Part shown: piece by piece, positions 7,428 through 16,482 of the stretch
Position numbering within the stretch: position 1 is the first letter of the stretch
How the letters are laid out: each line of letters begins with the position of its first letter
Assembly: GCF_001556515.1 (NCBI RefSeq)
Contig: NZ_LSJA01000297.1
Span: 1 to 40,199 of the forward strand
Reading direction: 5' to 3'
DNA from: Caulobacter sp. CCH9-E1
Lineage (GTDB): Bacteria > Pseudomonadota > Alphaproteobacteria > Caulobacterales > Caulobacteraceae
DNA: 40,199 nt
Notes under the pieces: model-generated
What the model saw: the letters and a program-made list of their open reading frames with translations, nothing else
Told to the model about the DNA's origin: nothing
Databases searched by the model: none
Translations under genes and position numbers: made by a program

Positions 7428-10400
7428 ATGAAGCGGCTTCGTCGCTTGAACGCGTCTGCCTCTTGTGTCGCCATCACGGCGGCCATGTTCGCCAGCCCGG
7501 TTCTGGCTCAGCAGACGTCCAACACCACCGTCGATGAAATCGTCATCACGGGCATCCGCGCTTCGCTCGAGCGTTCGATCGAGATCAAGCGCACCAACAG
7601 CGGCGTGGTCGACGCCATCTCGGCCGAAGACATCGGCAAGTTCCCGGACACCAACCTGGCTGAATCGCTACAGCGGATCACCGGCGTGTCCATCGACCGC
7701 ACCAACGGCGAAGGCTCGCAGGTGACGGTCCGCGGCTTCGGCGGCGGTTTCAACCTGGTGACCCTGAACGGCCGCACCATGCCGACGGCCAACGTCGCCA
7801 CGGTCGGCGGCGACCAGTCGTCGGACACCGCGGGCGGCACCAGCCGTTCGTTCGACTTCTCGAACCTCGCCTCGGAAGGCGTGACCACGCTGGAGGTCTA
7901 CAAGACCGGCCGCGCGGCCATTCCGTCGGGCGGCATCGGCGCCACGATCAACGTCAAGACCCGTCATCCGCTGGACGCCCGCGAGAGCGGCCTGAGCGGC
8001 AGCATCGGCGTCAAGGGCGTCTATGACCAGAGCATGGACAAGAAGGTCGACGACTTCGGCCACAAGATCACGCCGGAAGTCTCGGGCCTGCTGAACTGGA
8101 CGGACGACGACAAGAAGTTCGGCGTCGCCCTGTTCGGCGCCTACCAGAAGCGCGACTTCACCAGCCGCAGCGTCACGTCGAACGACTGGAACATCCGCAC
8201 CTTCGCGGAATTTAACAATCCGGCCAACGGCTTCGTCCGCAACGGCGGCGCGACCCAGATCACCGGCGCGCCGTCCAGCGGCTCGACCCTGGTGGCGATC
8301 CCCAACGACAGCCGCTACCACTTCTCGCAAGGCGAGCGTGAGCGGATCAACGGCCAGCTGACGGCGCAGTTTCGCCCGACCGACAGCCTGACCATCACGG
8401 GCGATGTGCTGTACGCGCAGAACAAGTCGTTCGAGCGCCGCAACGACAGCACCAACTGGTTCAACCGTCCGTTCGACAAGGTCACCTTCGACAACAACCC
8501 CACCGTCGCCACGGCCGTCCTGCTCTCGGAAACGCTGAGCGGCACCAAGGACATGGGCTTCGAGCAGCAGTATCGCAGCAACGAAGACACCCTGAAGTCC
8601 TATGGCCTGAACGCCGAATGGGACCTGTCCGACCGCGTCCGCGTCCGCCTGGACGGCCACATCTCGAAGGCCGACTCCGGTCCGGACTCGCCGAACGGCA
8701 CCAGCTCGACCACCGTGTCGATCGGCGCGCCGATCGTCTCGTCGCACTCGGTCGACTACAGCGGCAAGGTTCCGGTTCAGAAGATCACGATCAACGACGC
8801 GGCCCCGCGCGGCAACGGCAATGGCGTGATGGATGTCGGCGACCTGGGCAGCCAGGTGGCTCGCACCTGGACCAACAGCCAGAAGCACGAAGTCAAGGAA
8901 ATCCGGGGCGACCTGACCTGGGATCTGGACGACAACGGCAGCCGCTTCGACGCCGGTTTCAACTACCGCACCTCGAAGATGGTCCAGGCGTCCAGCTCGA
9001 CGCAGCAGGACCTGGGCAGCTGGGGTATCTCGAACCCGCGCGACGTCCAGCAGTACGCCGGCAACCTGGTCAAGGCCTTCTGCATGGCCTGCCAGTTCAA
9101 CGAGTTCGATCTGCAGCAGAGCGGCGCGGGCCTCGTCTCGTTCCGGGCCAACGCGATCGACCTCTACAACGCCATGTCGGCGCCGTACGTCGCTCGCGGC
9201 AACGCGGTCGGCATCACGGGCCAGGCCCGCAACCAGGTCGACGAAGACATCCTGGCCGGCTACGCCCAAGTCACCTGGAAGTCGGAACTGGCCGGTCGTC
9301 CCGCGACCCTGGTCACGGGCGTCCGCTATGAGCGCACCGACGTGACGTCGACCTCGCTCATCCGGACCCCCAGCGCCATCGTCTGGACCGCCGACAACGA
9401 CTTCCGCCTCGACACCGCCAGCACCTATTCGCCGCTGTCGGGTAAGGGCAAGTACAACAACCTGCTGCCGGCCCTGGACTTCAGCGTCGACATCCGTGAC
9501 GACCTGATCGGCCGCTTCTCGTTCAGCCGCACCATCGCCCGTCCGGACTACGGCAACCTGTTCGCCGCCCAGACGGTCGGCACGCCGAACCGTCCGGTCT
9601 CCAACGGGGCCATCCCGCTGGGCACCAGCGGCAACCCGGACCTGGAGCCGCTGATCTCGGACAACTTCGACGTCTCGCTGGAGTGGTACTACAAGCCCAG
9701 CAGCTTCGTTTCGGCGGGCTTCTTCGAGAAGCGCGTGAACAACTTCGTCGGCACCGGCACCTTCACGCAGAACCTGTTTGGTCTGCGTGACGTCAGCTCC
9801 GGCGCGGACGGCACGCGTTCGGGCACGGCCAAGGCGCTGCTGTCGGCCATCGGCGCCGACCAGACCGACGTCAACCTGTTCACGATGACGGCCCTGCTGC
9901 AGACCACCGGCTCCTCGGCGGCGGCTCAGGCTCAGTTCCAGGCCAACCGCATCGCTGGCGGCGACCTGAACCAAGCCTTCGTCGACCAGATCCTGGCGGC
10001 GGTGGACATCGCGCCGAACAGCACCGATCCGCTGATGAACTTCCAGGTGTCGAAGCCGATCAACAACCGGACCGGCAAGATCCACGGTTTCGAAATCGCG
10101 GCTCAGCACTTCTTCGGCGACACCGGCATCGGCGTCTCGGGCGCCTACACCATGGTGCGCGGCGACGTCGAGTTCGACAACGGCGCGAGCCCGTCGCAGG
10201 ACCAGTTCGCTCTGCTGGGTCTGTCGGACACGGCTAACGCCACGCTGATCTACGACAAGAACGGCATCTCGGCGCGCCTGACCTACAACTGGCGTGACAA
10301 GTTCCTGCAAGCCACCAACCGCGGTGGTTCGCGGAACCCGGTCTATGTCGCGCCCTTCACGCAGATCGACTTCAACATCAGCTACGACGTCACGCCGAAG

Positions 10401-10532
10401 CTGGCGGCCTCGTTCGAAGGCATCAACCTGACCAAGGAGCACGTGCGCACCTACGCTCGCGATCCGAACCAGCTGTGGTTCGCTCAAGAGCTGGACCGCC
10501 GCTTCCTGCTCGGCGCTCGCTACCGCTTCTAA
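7428..10532 (+). CDS. TonB-dependent outer-membrane receptor
   Basis: Predicted 1034-residue receptor of the large TonB-receptor class common in Caulobacter and Xanthomonas. The start at 7428 is chosen because AGGGGG ends seven bases before it and it opens a signal peptide (MKRLRRLNAS, cleavage near VLAQ). An upstream in-frame start at 7254 would remove the signal from the N-terminus. TonB box-like VDEIVITGIRASL at about 30-42 is followed by the plug (FPDTNLAESLQRITGV) and a barrel with the conserved GGIGATINVKT stretch, ending FLLGARYRF. The downstream SapC, cupin-8 and tryptophan-halogenase-like genes are a recurring partner set of such receptors. The ligand is unknown; carbohydrate is likely given LacI-type operator-like sites upstream. 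Confidence 0.9.
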   Translation: MKRLRRLNASASCVAITAAMFASPVLAQQTSNTTVDEIVITGIRASLERSIEIKRTNSGVVDAISAEDIGKFPDTNLAESLQRITGVSIDRTNGEGSQVTVRGFGGGFNLVTLNGRTMPTANVATVGGDQSSDTAGGTSRSFDFSNLASEGVTTLEVYKTGRAAIPSGGIGATINVKTRHPLDARESGLSGSIGVKGVYDQSMDKKVDDFGHKITPEVSGLLNWTDDDKKFGVALFGAYQKRDFTSRSVTSNDWNIRTFAEFNNPANGFVRNGGATQITGAPSSGSTLVAIPNDSRYHFSQGERERINGQLTAQFRPTDSLTITGDVLYAQNKSFERRNDSTNWFNRPFDKVTFDNNPTVATAVLLSETLSGTKDMGFEQQYRSNEDTLKSYGLNAEWDLSDRVRVRLDGHISKADSGPDSPNGTSSTTVSIGAPIVSSHSVDYSGKVPVQKITINDAAPRGNGNGVMDVGDLGSQVARTWTNSQKHEVKEIRGDLTWDLDDNGSRFDAGFNYRTSKMVQASSSTQQDLGSWGISNPRDVQQYAGNLVKAFCMACQFNEFDLQQSGAGLVSFRANAIDLYNAMSAPYVARGNAVGITGQARNQVDEDILAGYAQVTWKSELAGRPATLVTGVRYERTDVTSTSLIRTPSAIVWTADNDFRLDTASTYSPLSGKGKYNNLLPALDFSVDIRDDLIGRFSFSRTIARPDYGNLFAAQTVGTPNRPVSNGAIPLGTSGNPDLEPLISDNFDVSLEWYYKPSSFVSAGFFEKRVNNFVGTGTFTQNLFGLRDVSSGADGTRSGTAKALLSAIGADQTDVNLFTMTALLQTTGSSAAAQAQFQANRIAGGDLNQAFVDQILAAVDIAPNSTDPLMNFQVSKPINNRTGKIHGFEIAAQHFFGDTGIGVSGAYTMVRGDVEFDNGASPSQDQFALLGLSDTANATLIYDKNGISARLTYNWRDKFLQATNRGGSRNPVYVAPFTQIDFNISYDVTPKLAASFEGINLTKEHVRTYARDPNQLWFAQELDRRFLLGARYRF

Positions 10533-10560
10533 GACTGGAAGTCTCTTAGAAGCTTAAGGA

Positions 10561-10597
10561 GGGGCCGCCGCGCTTGCGGCGGCCCCTTTCTTCCTTT
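10561..10597 (+). terminator. Intrinsic terminator after the second receptor
   Basis: An 11-bp perfect GC stem (GGGGCCGCCGC at 10561-10571, complement at 10576-10586) has a GCTT loop and is followed by a T-rich run. It separates the receptor from the SapC-cupin-halogenase genes and should lower their expression relative to the receptor. Confidence 0.88.
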
Positions 10598-10631
10598 GAA
10601 GTGCGCGTATGACAGCGTGAGTGCGGGCCCG

Positions 10632-11354
10632 ATGAACCGAGTGCTTCTGAACAATGTCGATCACGCCGATCTGCGGGTGATCGCCGGGCATGGCGCGGCC
10701 TTCGGCGACGCGATCAACCAGGCCTTGATCCTGCCCACCGAGTTCGAGGCGGCCCAACGCGAATATCCGATCCTGATCCGCAAGGACGACGCCGGCGGCT
10801 ATCAGGCCGTTGTCCTGCTGGGGCTGGATCGCGACGAGAACCTCTTCCTCGACGAGACCGGCTGGAACGCCCGCTATGTGCCGGCGGTGCAACGGCGCGG
10901 GCCGTTCTCCATCGCCCTTCAGCGCGACGCTCTGGGCGACGCGCCGCGCCCGATGATCCATGTCGACCTCGATCACCCGCGCGTCAGCCGCGACGAAGGC
11001 GAGCGCGTGTTCCTGCCCGCCGGCGGCAACTCACCCTATCTGCAAGGCGTCAGCCGCACCCTGGGTCAGATCCACGACGGCTTGGAGATCGCCGGGCCGA
11101 TGTTCGCCTTCTACGACGAACTGGGCTTGATCGAGCCGATCGACGTCGAGATCAAGCTGGACGACGGGACCAGCTACGACCTGCCCGACGTCTTCACCAT
11201 CGCGCCCGATCGGCTGGCGGCGGTCACGGGCGAGAACCTCGAGAAGCTGCACCAGTCGGGCCTGCTGCGCGCCGCCCACTGGATCATCGCCTCGATGGGC
11301 AATGTCGAGGATCTGATCGCGCGCAAGGCGCGGCGCCAGGCTCGACTGGCATGA
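10632..11354 (+). CDS. SapC family protein
   Basis: A 240-residue protein of the SapC family, named after a surface-protein locus in Campylobacter. Biochemical function is not established. Family signs are the start HADLRV followed by the INQALILPTEFEAAQREYPI region, then the block VLLGLDRDENLFLD and the C-terminal LPDVFTIAPDRL...LHQSGLLRAAHWIIASM. The ATG at 10632 is chosen because the family alignment begins near here; an upstream in-frame start at 10596 would sit in the terminator tail. No signal peptide or membrane segment is visible, so it is probably cytoplasmic. It overlaps the next gene by four bases (ATGA), a sign of translational coupling. In related bacteria SapC genes repeatedly sit beside TonB receptors, cupin-8 proteins and tryptophan-halogenase-like genes, as here. 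Confidence 0.85.
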   Translation: MNRVLLNNVDHADLRVIAGHGAAFGDAINQALILPTEFEAAQREYPILIRKDDAGGYQAVVLLGLDRDENLFLDETGWNARYVPAVQRRGPFSIALQRDALGDAPRPMIHVDLDHPRVSRDEGERVFLPAGGNSPYLQGVSRTLGQIHDGLEIAGPMFAFYDELGLIEPIDVEIKLDDGTSYDLPDVFTIAPDRLAAVTGENLEKLHQSGLLRAAHWIIASMGNVEDLIARKARRQARLA

Positions 11355-12385
11355 GCGCCCTGACGGCCCGCCGCACGCTGGAGGCCGCCGTCGCCACGCC
11401 GGCGGACATCCCGTTCGACGCCATCCTGGCCGGCCAGACCCCAATGCTGTTCAAGGGCTTGGTCCGCGACTGGCCGTTAGTACGCAAAGGCCTCGAATCC
11501 AGCCAAGCGGCCCGCGATTACATCCGCGCCCACGACCGGGGCGGGCGCGTCGTCGGCTATTCCGCCGACCCGGAGGTTCGCGGTCGGTTCTTCTATGACG
11601 AGACCTGCACGGCGGTGAACTTCAAGGCCGAGCGCGCGCCGCTCGAGACCTTCCTGAGTCGGCTCGAAGCGGTCGAGGAGCTCAATGACGCGCCGGCCGT
11701 CTATGTCGGTTCGGCCGACCTCGACGCCTATTTCCCGAGCCTGAAGGCCGAGAACGATCTGGCTTTGGGGGCCGAGGTCTACGGCGACCAGCCGCCCATG
11801 GCGGGCATCTGGATCGGCAACCGCACGACCGCCGCCGCCCATTGGGACATGTCCAACAACATCGCCGTCTGCGCCGCGGGCCGACGGCGCTTCACCCTGT
11901 TCCCGCCCGACCAGGTGGCCAACCTCTATCCCGGCCCGCTGGAACCGACGCCCGGCGGCCAGGTGGTCAGCATGGTCGACTTCGAGAACCCCGATTTCGA
12001 CGCCCATCCGGGCTTCCGCGAGGCTCTGGAAACAGCGCAGGTGGCCGAGATGGAGCCCGGCGACGTGCTGGTCTATCCCGCGCTGTGGTGGCACCAGGTC
12101 GAGGCGCTGGAGCCGTTCAACGTCCTGATGAACTACTGGTGGAACGCCGCGCCGGCGCATGCCGACACGCCGATGAACACCTTGCTGCACGGCCTGCTGA
12201 GCCTTCGGGACCGGCCGGACTTCGAGAAGCAGGCCTGGAAGGCCATGTTCGACTACTACGTTTTCGGTCCCGCCGACCGGGCCGGCGCGCATCTGCCCGT
12301 GGGCGCGCGTGGGCCGCTGGGACCGATGGACGCCATGACCGCCCGGCGGCTGCGCGCGCAGCTGCTGGACCGGCTGAACCGATAA
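11351..12385 (+). CDS. Cupin-like (JmjC/FIH-type) domain protein
   Basis: A 344-residue cupin-8 protein, a fold shared with JmjC and FIH-type Fe(II)/2-oxoglutarate oxygenases that hydroxylate proteins or small molecules. The probable metal ligands are H164 and D166 in AAHWDMSNN and H248 in LWWHQVEAL, giving the expected HxD...H triad. The N-terminus (IPFDAILAGQTPMLFKGLVRDWPL) is the usual first part of this family. It is translationally coupled to sapC (four-base overlap) and followed after 19 bases by the halogenase-like gene. An enzyme role is probable because the triad is intact; the substrate is unknown. A joint job with the flavoprotein next door is inferred from conserved gene order. 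Confidence 0.85.
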   Translation: MSALTARRTLEAAVATPADIPFDAILAGQTPMLFKGLVRDWPLVRKGLESSQAARDYIRAHDRGGRVVGYSADPEVRGRFFYDETCTAVNFKAERAPLETFLSRLEAVEELNDAPAVYVGSADLDAYFPSLKAENDLALGAEVYGDQPPMAGIWIGNRTTAAAHWDMSNNIAVCAAGRRRFTLFPPDQVANLYPGPLEPTPGGQVVSMVDFENPDFDAHPGFREALETAQVAEMEPGDVLVYPALWWHQVEALEPFNVLMNYWWNAAPAHADTPMNTLLHGLLSLRDRPDFEKQAWKAMFDYYVFGPADRAGAHLPVGARGPLGPMDAMTARRLRAQLLDRLNR

Positions 12386-12404
12386 GATCAAAGGGAGTGA
12401 CGCC

Positions 12405-13904
12405 ATGACCCAGCAGACGATCCGCAAGGTGGTGATCGCGGGCGGCGGCACCGCCGGTTGGACCGCCGCGGCCGCCTTGGCGCGCCAGCTTGGTCCGCTG
12501 CTGGACATCACCCTGGTCGAGTCCGAGGACATCGGCACGGTCGGGGTAGGGGAGTCGACCATCCCCACGGCCCGCACCTTCAACGCCCTGCTCGGCATAG
12601 ACGAAGCCGAGTTCATGCGGGCGACCCAGTCGACCTTCAAGCTGGGGATCTCGTTCGAGAACTGGGGCGAGGTCGGCGATCGCTACATCCACTCGTTCGG
12701 CCAGGTCGGGAAATCCACCTGGATGGGCGGCTTCCACCACTTCTGGATGCAGGCCCAGGCGCAAGGGTTCGGCGGCGATCTGGGCGACTACTGCCTGGAG
12801 CTGAAGGCGGCCGAGGGCGAGCGGTTCTTCACCGGCGAGAACGGTCCGCTGAACTACGCCTACCACCTGGACGCCGGCCTCTATGGCCAGTTCCTGCGGC
12901 GCATGGCCGAGGCGGACGGCGTCAAGCGCGTCGAGGGCAAGATCGCCAGCGTCCGCCAGAGCGCGACCGACGGCTCGGTCGAGGCGCTGGTGATGGAGTC
13001 CGGCCAAGCGGTCGAGGGCGACCTCTTCATCGACTGCACCGGCTTCCGCGGCCTGCTGATCGAGCAGACCCTGAAGGCGGGCTACGAGGACTGGGGCCAC
13101 TGGCTGCCGACCAACAGCGCCCTGGCGGTCCAGACCCGGTCAACCGAGCCGGCCAAGCCCTACACCCGCGCGATCGCCCACCACGCCGGCTGGCGCTGGA
13201 AGATCCCGCTGCAGCACCGGGTCGGCAATGGCCTCGTCTACTGCAACGAGTTCATGTCCGACGACGAGGCGCTCGCTTTGCTGCAAGGCGAGATCGAGGG
13301 CGAGACCCTGATCCCGCCGCGCTTGATCCGCTACCGAACGGGCCGCCGCCGCAAGACCTGGGACAAGAACGTCGTGGCCCTGGGGCTTTCCAGCGGCTTC
13401 GTCGAGCCGCTGGAGTCGACCTCGATCCACCTGATCATGGTCGGTGTCACCCGGCTGATGCAGCTGTTTCCCTTCGGCGGGATCAGTCAGGCCGCGATCG
13501 ACCGCTACAACCGCCTGGCCGATGACGAGTTGGAGAAGATCCGCGACTTCATCATCCTGCACTACAAGGCGACCGAACGGACCGACAGCCCGTTCTGGGA
13601 CCGCGTGCGCGAGATGGAGATCCCCGACAGCCTGGGCCAGCGGATCGAGCTGTTCCGGGAGAGCGCCCAGGTCTACCAGGCCCCGGGCGAGCTGTTCCAG
13701 GTCGACTCCTGGCTACAGGTGCTGCTGGGGCAGCGGGTCGAGCCGAAGAGCTTCCACGCCATGGGCCGCCTGATGCCGCCGCAGCAGCTGAAACAGGCCC
13801 TGGACGACCTGAAGCGCAACATCGCCGGGACGGTCAGCCGCCTGCCGCAGCACCAGGCGTTCCTCGACGCCTATTGCGCGCCGCCGGTCAGCAAGAGCGC
13901 GTAA
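12405..13904 (+). CDS. Tryptophan-halogenase-like flavin-dependent protein
   Basis: A 499-residue member of the flavin-dependent halogenase family. FAD-binding GGGTAG lies at about residues 12-17, the GVGESTIPT loop at about 46-54, and the diagnostic WxWxIP motif at 263-268 (WRWKIP). A lysine in STFKLG may be the catalytic lysine of true halogenases. It starts at ATG after AGGGAG. Homologues beside TonB receptors in Caulobacter and Xanthomonas are very common but, as far as I know, have no proven halogenated product. No flavin reductase gene is in the window. The substrate could be a peptide, a free aromatic molecule, or something imported by the receptor. The stop is two bases from the stop of the convergent gene, leaving no room for a terminator. 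Confidence 0.88.
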   Translation: MTQQTIRKVVIAGGGTAGWTAAAALARQLGPLLDITLVESEDIGTVGVGESTIPTARTFNALLGIDEAEFMRATQSTFKLGISFENWGEVGDRYIHSFGQVGKSTWMGGFHHFWMQAQAQGFGGDLGDYCLELKAAEGERFFTGENGPLNYAYHLDAGLYGQFLRRMAEADGVKRVEGKIASVRQSATDGSVEALVMESGQAVEGDLFIDCTGFRGLLIEQTLKAGYEDWGHWLPTNSALAVQTRSTEPAKPYTRAIAHHAGWRWKIPLQHRVGNGLVYCNEFMSDDEALALLQGEIEGETLIPPRLIRYRTGRRRKTWDKNVVALGLSSGFVEPLESTSIHLIMVGVTRLMQLFPFGGISQAAIDRYNRLADDELEKIRDFIILHYKATERTDSPFWDRVREMEIPDSLGQRIELFRESAQVYQAPGELFQVDSWLQVLLGQRVEPKSFHAMGRLMPPQQLKQALDDLKRNIAGTVSRLPQHQAFLDAYCAPPVSKSA

Positions 13905-13906
13905 GC

Positions 13907-15217
13907 TCAGCTGTCGATCGGCGCGAACAGCTTCTGAAGCGTCGCGCCGACGCGGGCGGCGGAAGGATCGTTGGGCGGCAGCCCAAAGCCGCGCAGTTCG
14001 TGGCCGATCCGTTCGCCGATAGCCAGCAGCGGCCGGCTGGTGATCTGGACCTGGGCCAGATTCTCCACGGCCTGGGCGTAGCGCTCGGCGTTCAGCGATT
14101 CCAGAGCCCAGGCTCGGGCGGCCTCACCGGTTTTTCGCCGCAGGGGCGTGTCGCCGGCCAGGCGCTCTAGCACCTGGCGGATCTCGTCTACCACGATCTC
14201 GCCATCGACCTTGAAGACCAGGTCATCCGGCAGCTCGCCATAGAAGCCGGCGCGCGCCACGACGGTAGGGCGGCCGCTGAGCATGCCCTCGCAGGCCGAG
14301 CCCGAGGCGCCTTCCAGGACGGGCTTGCGAAGGGCGCAGATGATGTCGGCCTCGTCGAGACGCTGGTCCAGCGTCTCATCGTCGACGGCGCCGTCGATGA
14401 CGAGGTTGTCGAAGCCGACCTCCGCCGCCACCGCTTCGAGCCTTGCGCGCTCGTCATCCGAGATCGGGCCAACCAGGCGGTAGACGCAGGTCTTCAGCGC
14501 TTCGGAACCGCCGATCGCCCGGATCACGTCGGCGACGCGCTTGTTGGGGTTCATGACGCCGACCGTGGTGATGGTCAGGCGGTCCTTGGCCTTCGGCGGT
14601 CCCGGCGGCGTCTCCCGATCCGGGCAGCAGAGCGGGGTGACGTCCACGGGGCCGGCGCAGGCGGCCTCCAGGCGCGAGGCGTAGAAGCGGGCGTGGGCCA
14701 GGGCGGCCTCGCAGCGCTGGGCCAGCCACTCTGTCATCGGCAGCTTGGCGGCGATCTCGCCCATGTCGAGCATCTGGCCCGAGCGGACCGCGACGGCGTT
14801 AGCCTCGGCCTCGGCCTCGGGACCATAGGTGGCGACGATCTCGGCGTCGTGCCGGCGATAGTCGAGCCCGTTGTGGTGCAGCCAGCCCGAGAACAGGTTG
14901 TAGATGTAGAAGTCGTGGAAAATCCCCAGGCACGGCGCGGCGTCCAGGATCGCCAGGGCGCCGGCGTGGAAGGGGTAGTTGTCGCCGATATTGACGATGA
15001 CGACGTCGAAGTCCTCCCGAAGCCGCGTCAGATCGACCGCGCGCCAGTGGCGGACGGGCAGGCGGCTCGGATGCAGCGGCTCGGCCGTGTCATCCACGTC
15101 CTCGCAGCGTAGGATTTCGACCTCATGCCCCCGCGCGGCGAGGGCGGCGGTGACGGCGGCGCTGACTCGGCCGATGGACGAGCGCAGCACGAAAGGCGTG
15201 ACCCAGCAGATCTTCAT
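13907..15217 (-). CDS. Glycosyltransferase, GT4-like
   Basis: A 436-residue GT-B fold glycosyltransferase. The N-terminal MKICWVTPF with GRVSAAVTAALAARGHEVEIL is the first Rossmann half. The second half contains ITTVGVMNPNKRVADVIRAI (nucleotide-sugar side) and CEGMLSGRPTVVARAGFYGELP near residues 320-345, where GT4 enzymes recognise the donor sugar. No membrane segment is visible, so it acts at the cytoplasmic face. It lies nine bases after the FkbM methyltransferase gene, so the two form one operon. Its place beside the S-layer and perosamine genes suggests LPS, capsule or S-layer glycan work; the acceptor is unknown. Confidence 0.82.
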   Translation of the reverse strand: MKICWVTPFVLRSSIGRVSAAVTAALAARGHEVEILRCEDVDDTAEPLHPSRLPVRHWRAVDLTRLREDFDVVIVNIGDNYPFHAGALAILDAAPCLGIFHDFYIYNLFSGWLHHNGLDYRRHDAEIVATYGPEAEAEANAVAVRSGQMLDMGEIAAKLPMTEWLAQRCEAALAHARFYASRLEAACAGPVDVTPLCCPDRETPPGPPKAKDRLTITTVGVMNPNKRVADVIRAIGGSEALKTCVYRLVGPISDDERARLEAVAAEVGFDNLVIDGAVDDETLDQRLDEADIICALRKPVLEGASGSACEGMLSGRPTVVARAGFYGELPDDLVFKVDGEIVVDEIRQVLERLAGDTPLRRKTGEAARAWALESLNAERYAQAVENLAQVQITSRPLLAIGERIGHELRGFGLPPNDPSAARVGATLQKLFAPIDS

Positions 15218-15226
15218 CGCTGGGCC

Positions 15227-16402
15227 CTAGCGCTGCAAAAGCCGGCGCTCGGCGTCGCCGCCGGGCCGCACGAAGGCGATGTTGGCGGACACGAACTTCG
15301 CGGCGGCCTTGGCGTCGGTCGGCGCGCAGGCGCCGGTGGCCTCGTCGATCAGATAGGGCTTGAAGCCGGCGTCGGCGAAGGCCTTGAACCATTGGGCAGG
15401 CGTCTGGCCGACCCGCGTCAGGTGCTCGGGCCCGAACTCGGCCAGGATGGCGAGGTCCGGGTTTTTCGCGATCACGCCCTTCATGCCGGCCAGCACGTCC
15501 AGCTCCGCGCCCTCGACGTCGATCTTGACCACGTCCAGGCGCTGGCGCGGCGCCACGTCGTCCAGGCGCACCACCTCGACCTCGACGGTGCGCGCCTCCT
15601 CGGCCTCGGGCAGGGCGTAGAGCGAGCTATGGCCGATGATGTCGCTGACGTGGAAGGTCAGGCGTCCCGCCTTCTCGCCAACGGCCTGGTCGCGCACCTC
15701 GACCCAGGACAGGCCGTTGAGATGCTTCATCTTTTCGAGGTTGGCGCGGGGCGTGGCCTCCGGTTCGAAGGCGATCACCTTGCCCTCGGGACCGGCGGCG
15801 CGGGCCATGACCAGGGTCAGCAGGCCGATATTGGCCCCGACATCGGCCACGGACATGCCCGGACGAACCAGGCGTCGCAGAACGTCGCCGGTGCCCGGCT
15901 CCAGGCCCTTGCTGGTGGCGTTGGCCAGCATGGTGACGAAGGTCGGCAGGGCGCGCGGCGCCAGGACGTAGCCTTCGCGCATGCGGATCGCCACGGACTC
16001 CTCGTCATAGTGGATCAGCGGCCGCAGCTTGATCTCGAGTTCGTCGAAGCGCGGACCGAACAGGCCGGGCAGGGCGCCCAGAGCCTCGCCGCTCTGCGCC
16101 ATCCGCGCCTCAAGCCGCGCCAGGGTCGCGGCCAGGCGCTCGTTCTGCTGGAGCGCGACGTCGAGCTGCGCCCGCACCGCCAGGACATCGGCCGACAGCA
16201 CGCGGATCTCGTGCTCGACGCTGGCCTGCAGATAGCGGCGCACATAGCTGGCGATCGGCGCCAGCACGGGCCCCAGCAGCCGGCGCGCGAAACCAAACCG
16301 CCGACGCGGCGCGGGCGGCGCGGGATCGGGAGCGGAAGATGGCTGAGGCGATGGCGCGCTCATGGCGGAACGGATCGCCAAGTCCAGACGTGCGGGCCTC
16401 AA
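15227..16402 (-). CDS. FkbM family SAM-dependent methyltransferase
   Basis: A 391-residue methyltransferase. A proline-rich N-terminus leads to a coiled-coil-prone stretch (about 60-115, EHEIRVLSADVLAVRAQL...) and then the FkbM domain: motif I VADVGANIGLLTLVMAR, the acidic SAM-ribose loop VIAFEPE, and DVVKIDVEGAELDVLAG. FkbM enzymes methylate hydroxyls, often on glycans. I chose the TTG at 16402 because GGAAGGA lies five bases before it; the alternative ATG at 16363 has no ribosome binding site. It heads an operon with the downstream glycosyltransferase, so O-methylation of a surface sugar is likely. The preceding 80 bases (16403-16482) hold only short GC hairpins. Confidence 0.83.
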   Translation of the reverse strand: MRPARLDLAIRSAMSAPSPQPSSAPDPAPPAPRRRFGFARRLLGPVLAPIASYVRRYLQASVEHEIRVLSADVLAVRAQLDVALQQNERLAATLARLEARMAQSGEALGALPGLFGPRFDELEIKLRPLIHYDEESVAIRMREGYVLAPRALPTFVTMLANATSKGLEPGTGDVLRRLVRPGMSVADVGANIGLLTLVMARAAGPEGKVIAFEPEATPRANLEKMKHLNGLSWVEVRDQAVGEKAGRLTFHVSDIIGHSSLYALPEAEEARTVEVEVVRLDDVAPRQRLDVVKIDVEGAELDVLAGMKGVIAKNPDLAILAEFGPEHLTRVGQTPAQWFKAFADAGFKPYLIDEATGACAPTDAKAAAKFVSANIAFVRPGGDAERRLLQR

Positions 16403-16482
16403 GTGAATCCTTCCCGGTGGCCGCTCTGCGGCCGCCGCTTGCTCTTGCCTAGCCGAAGACCGCCAGGGCGGCCAAGGCCGGC

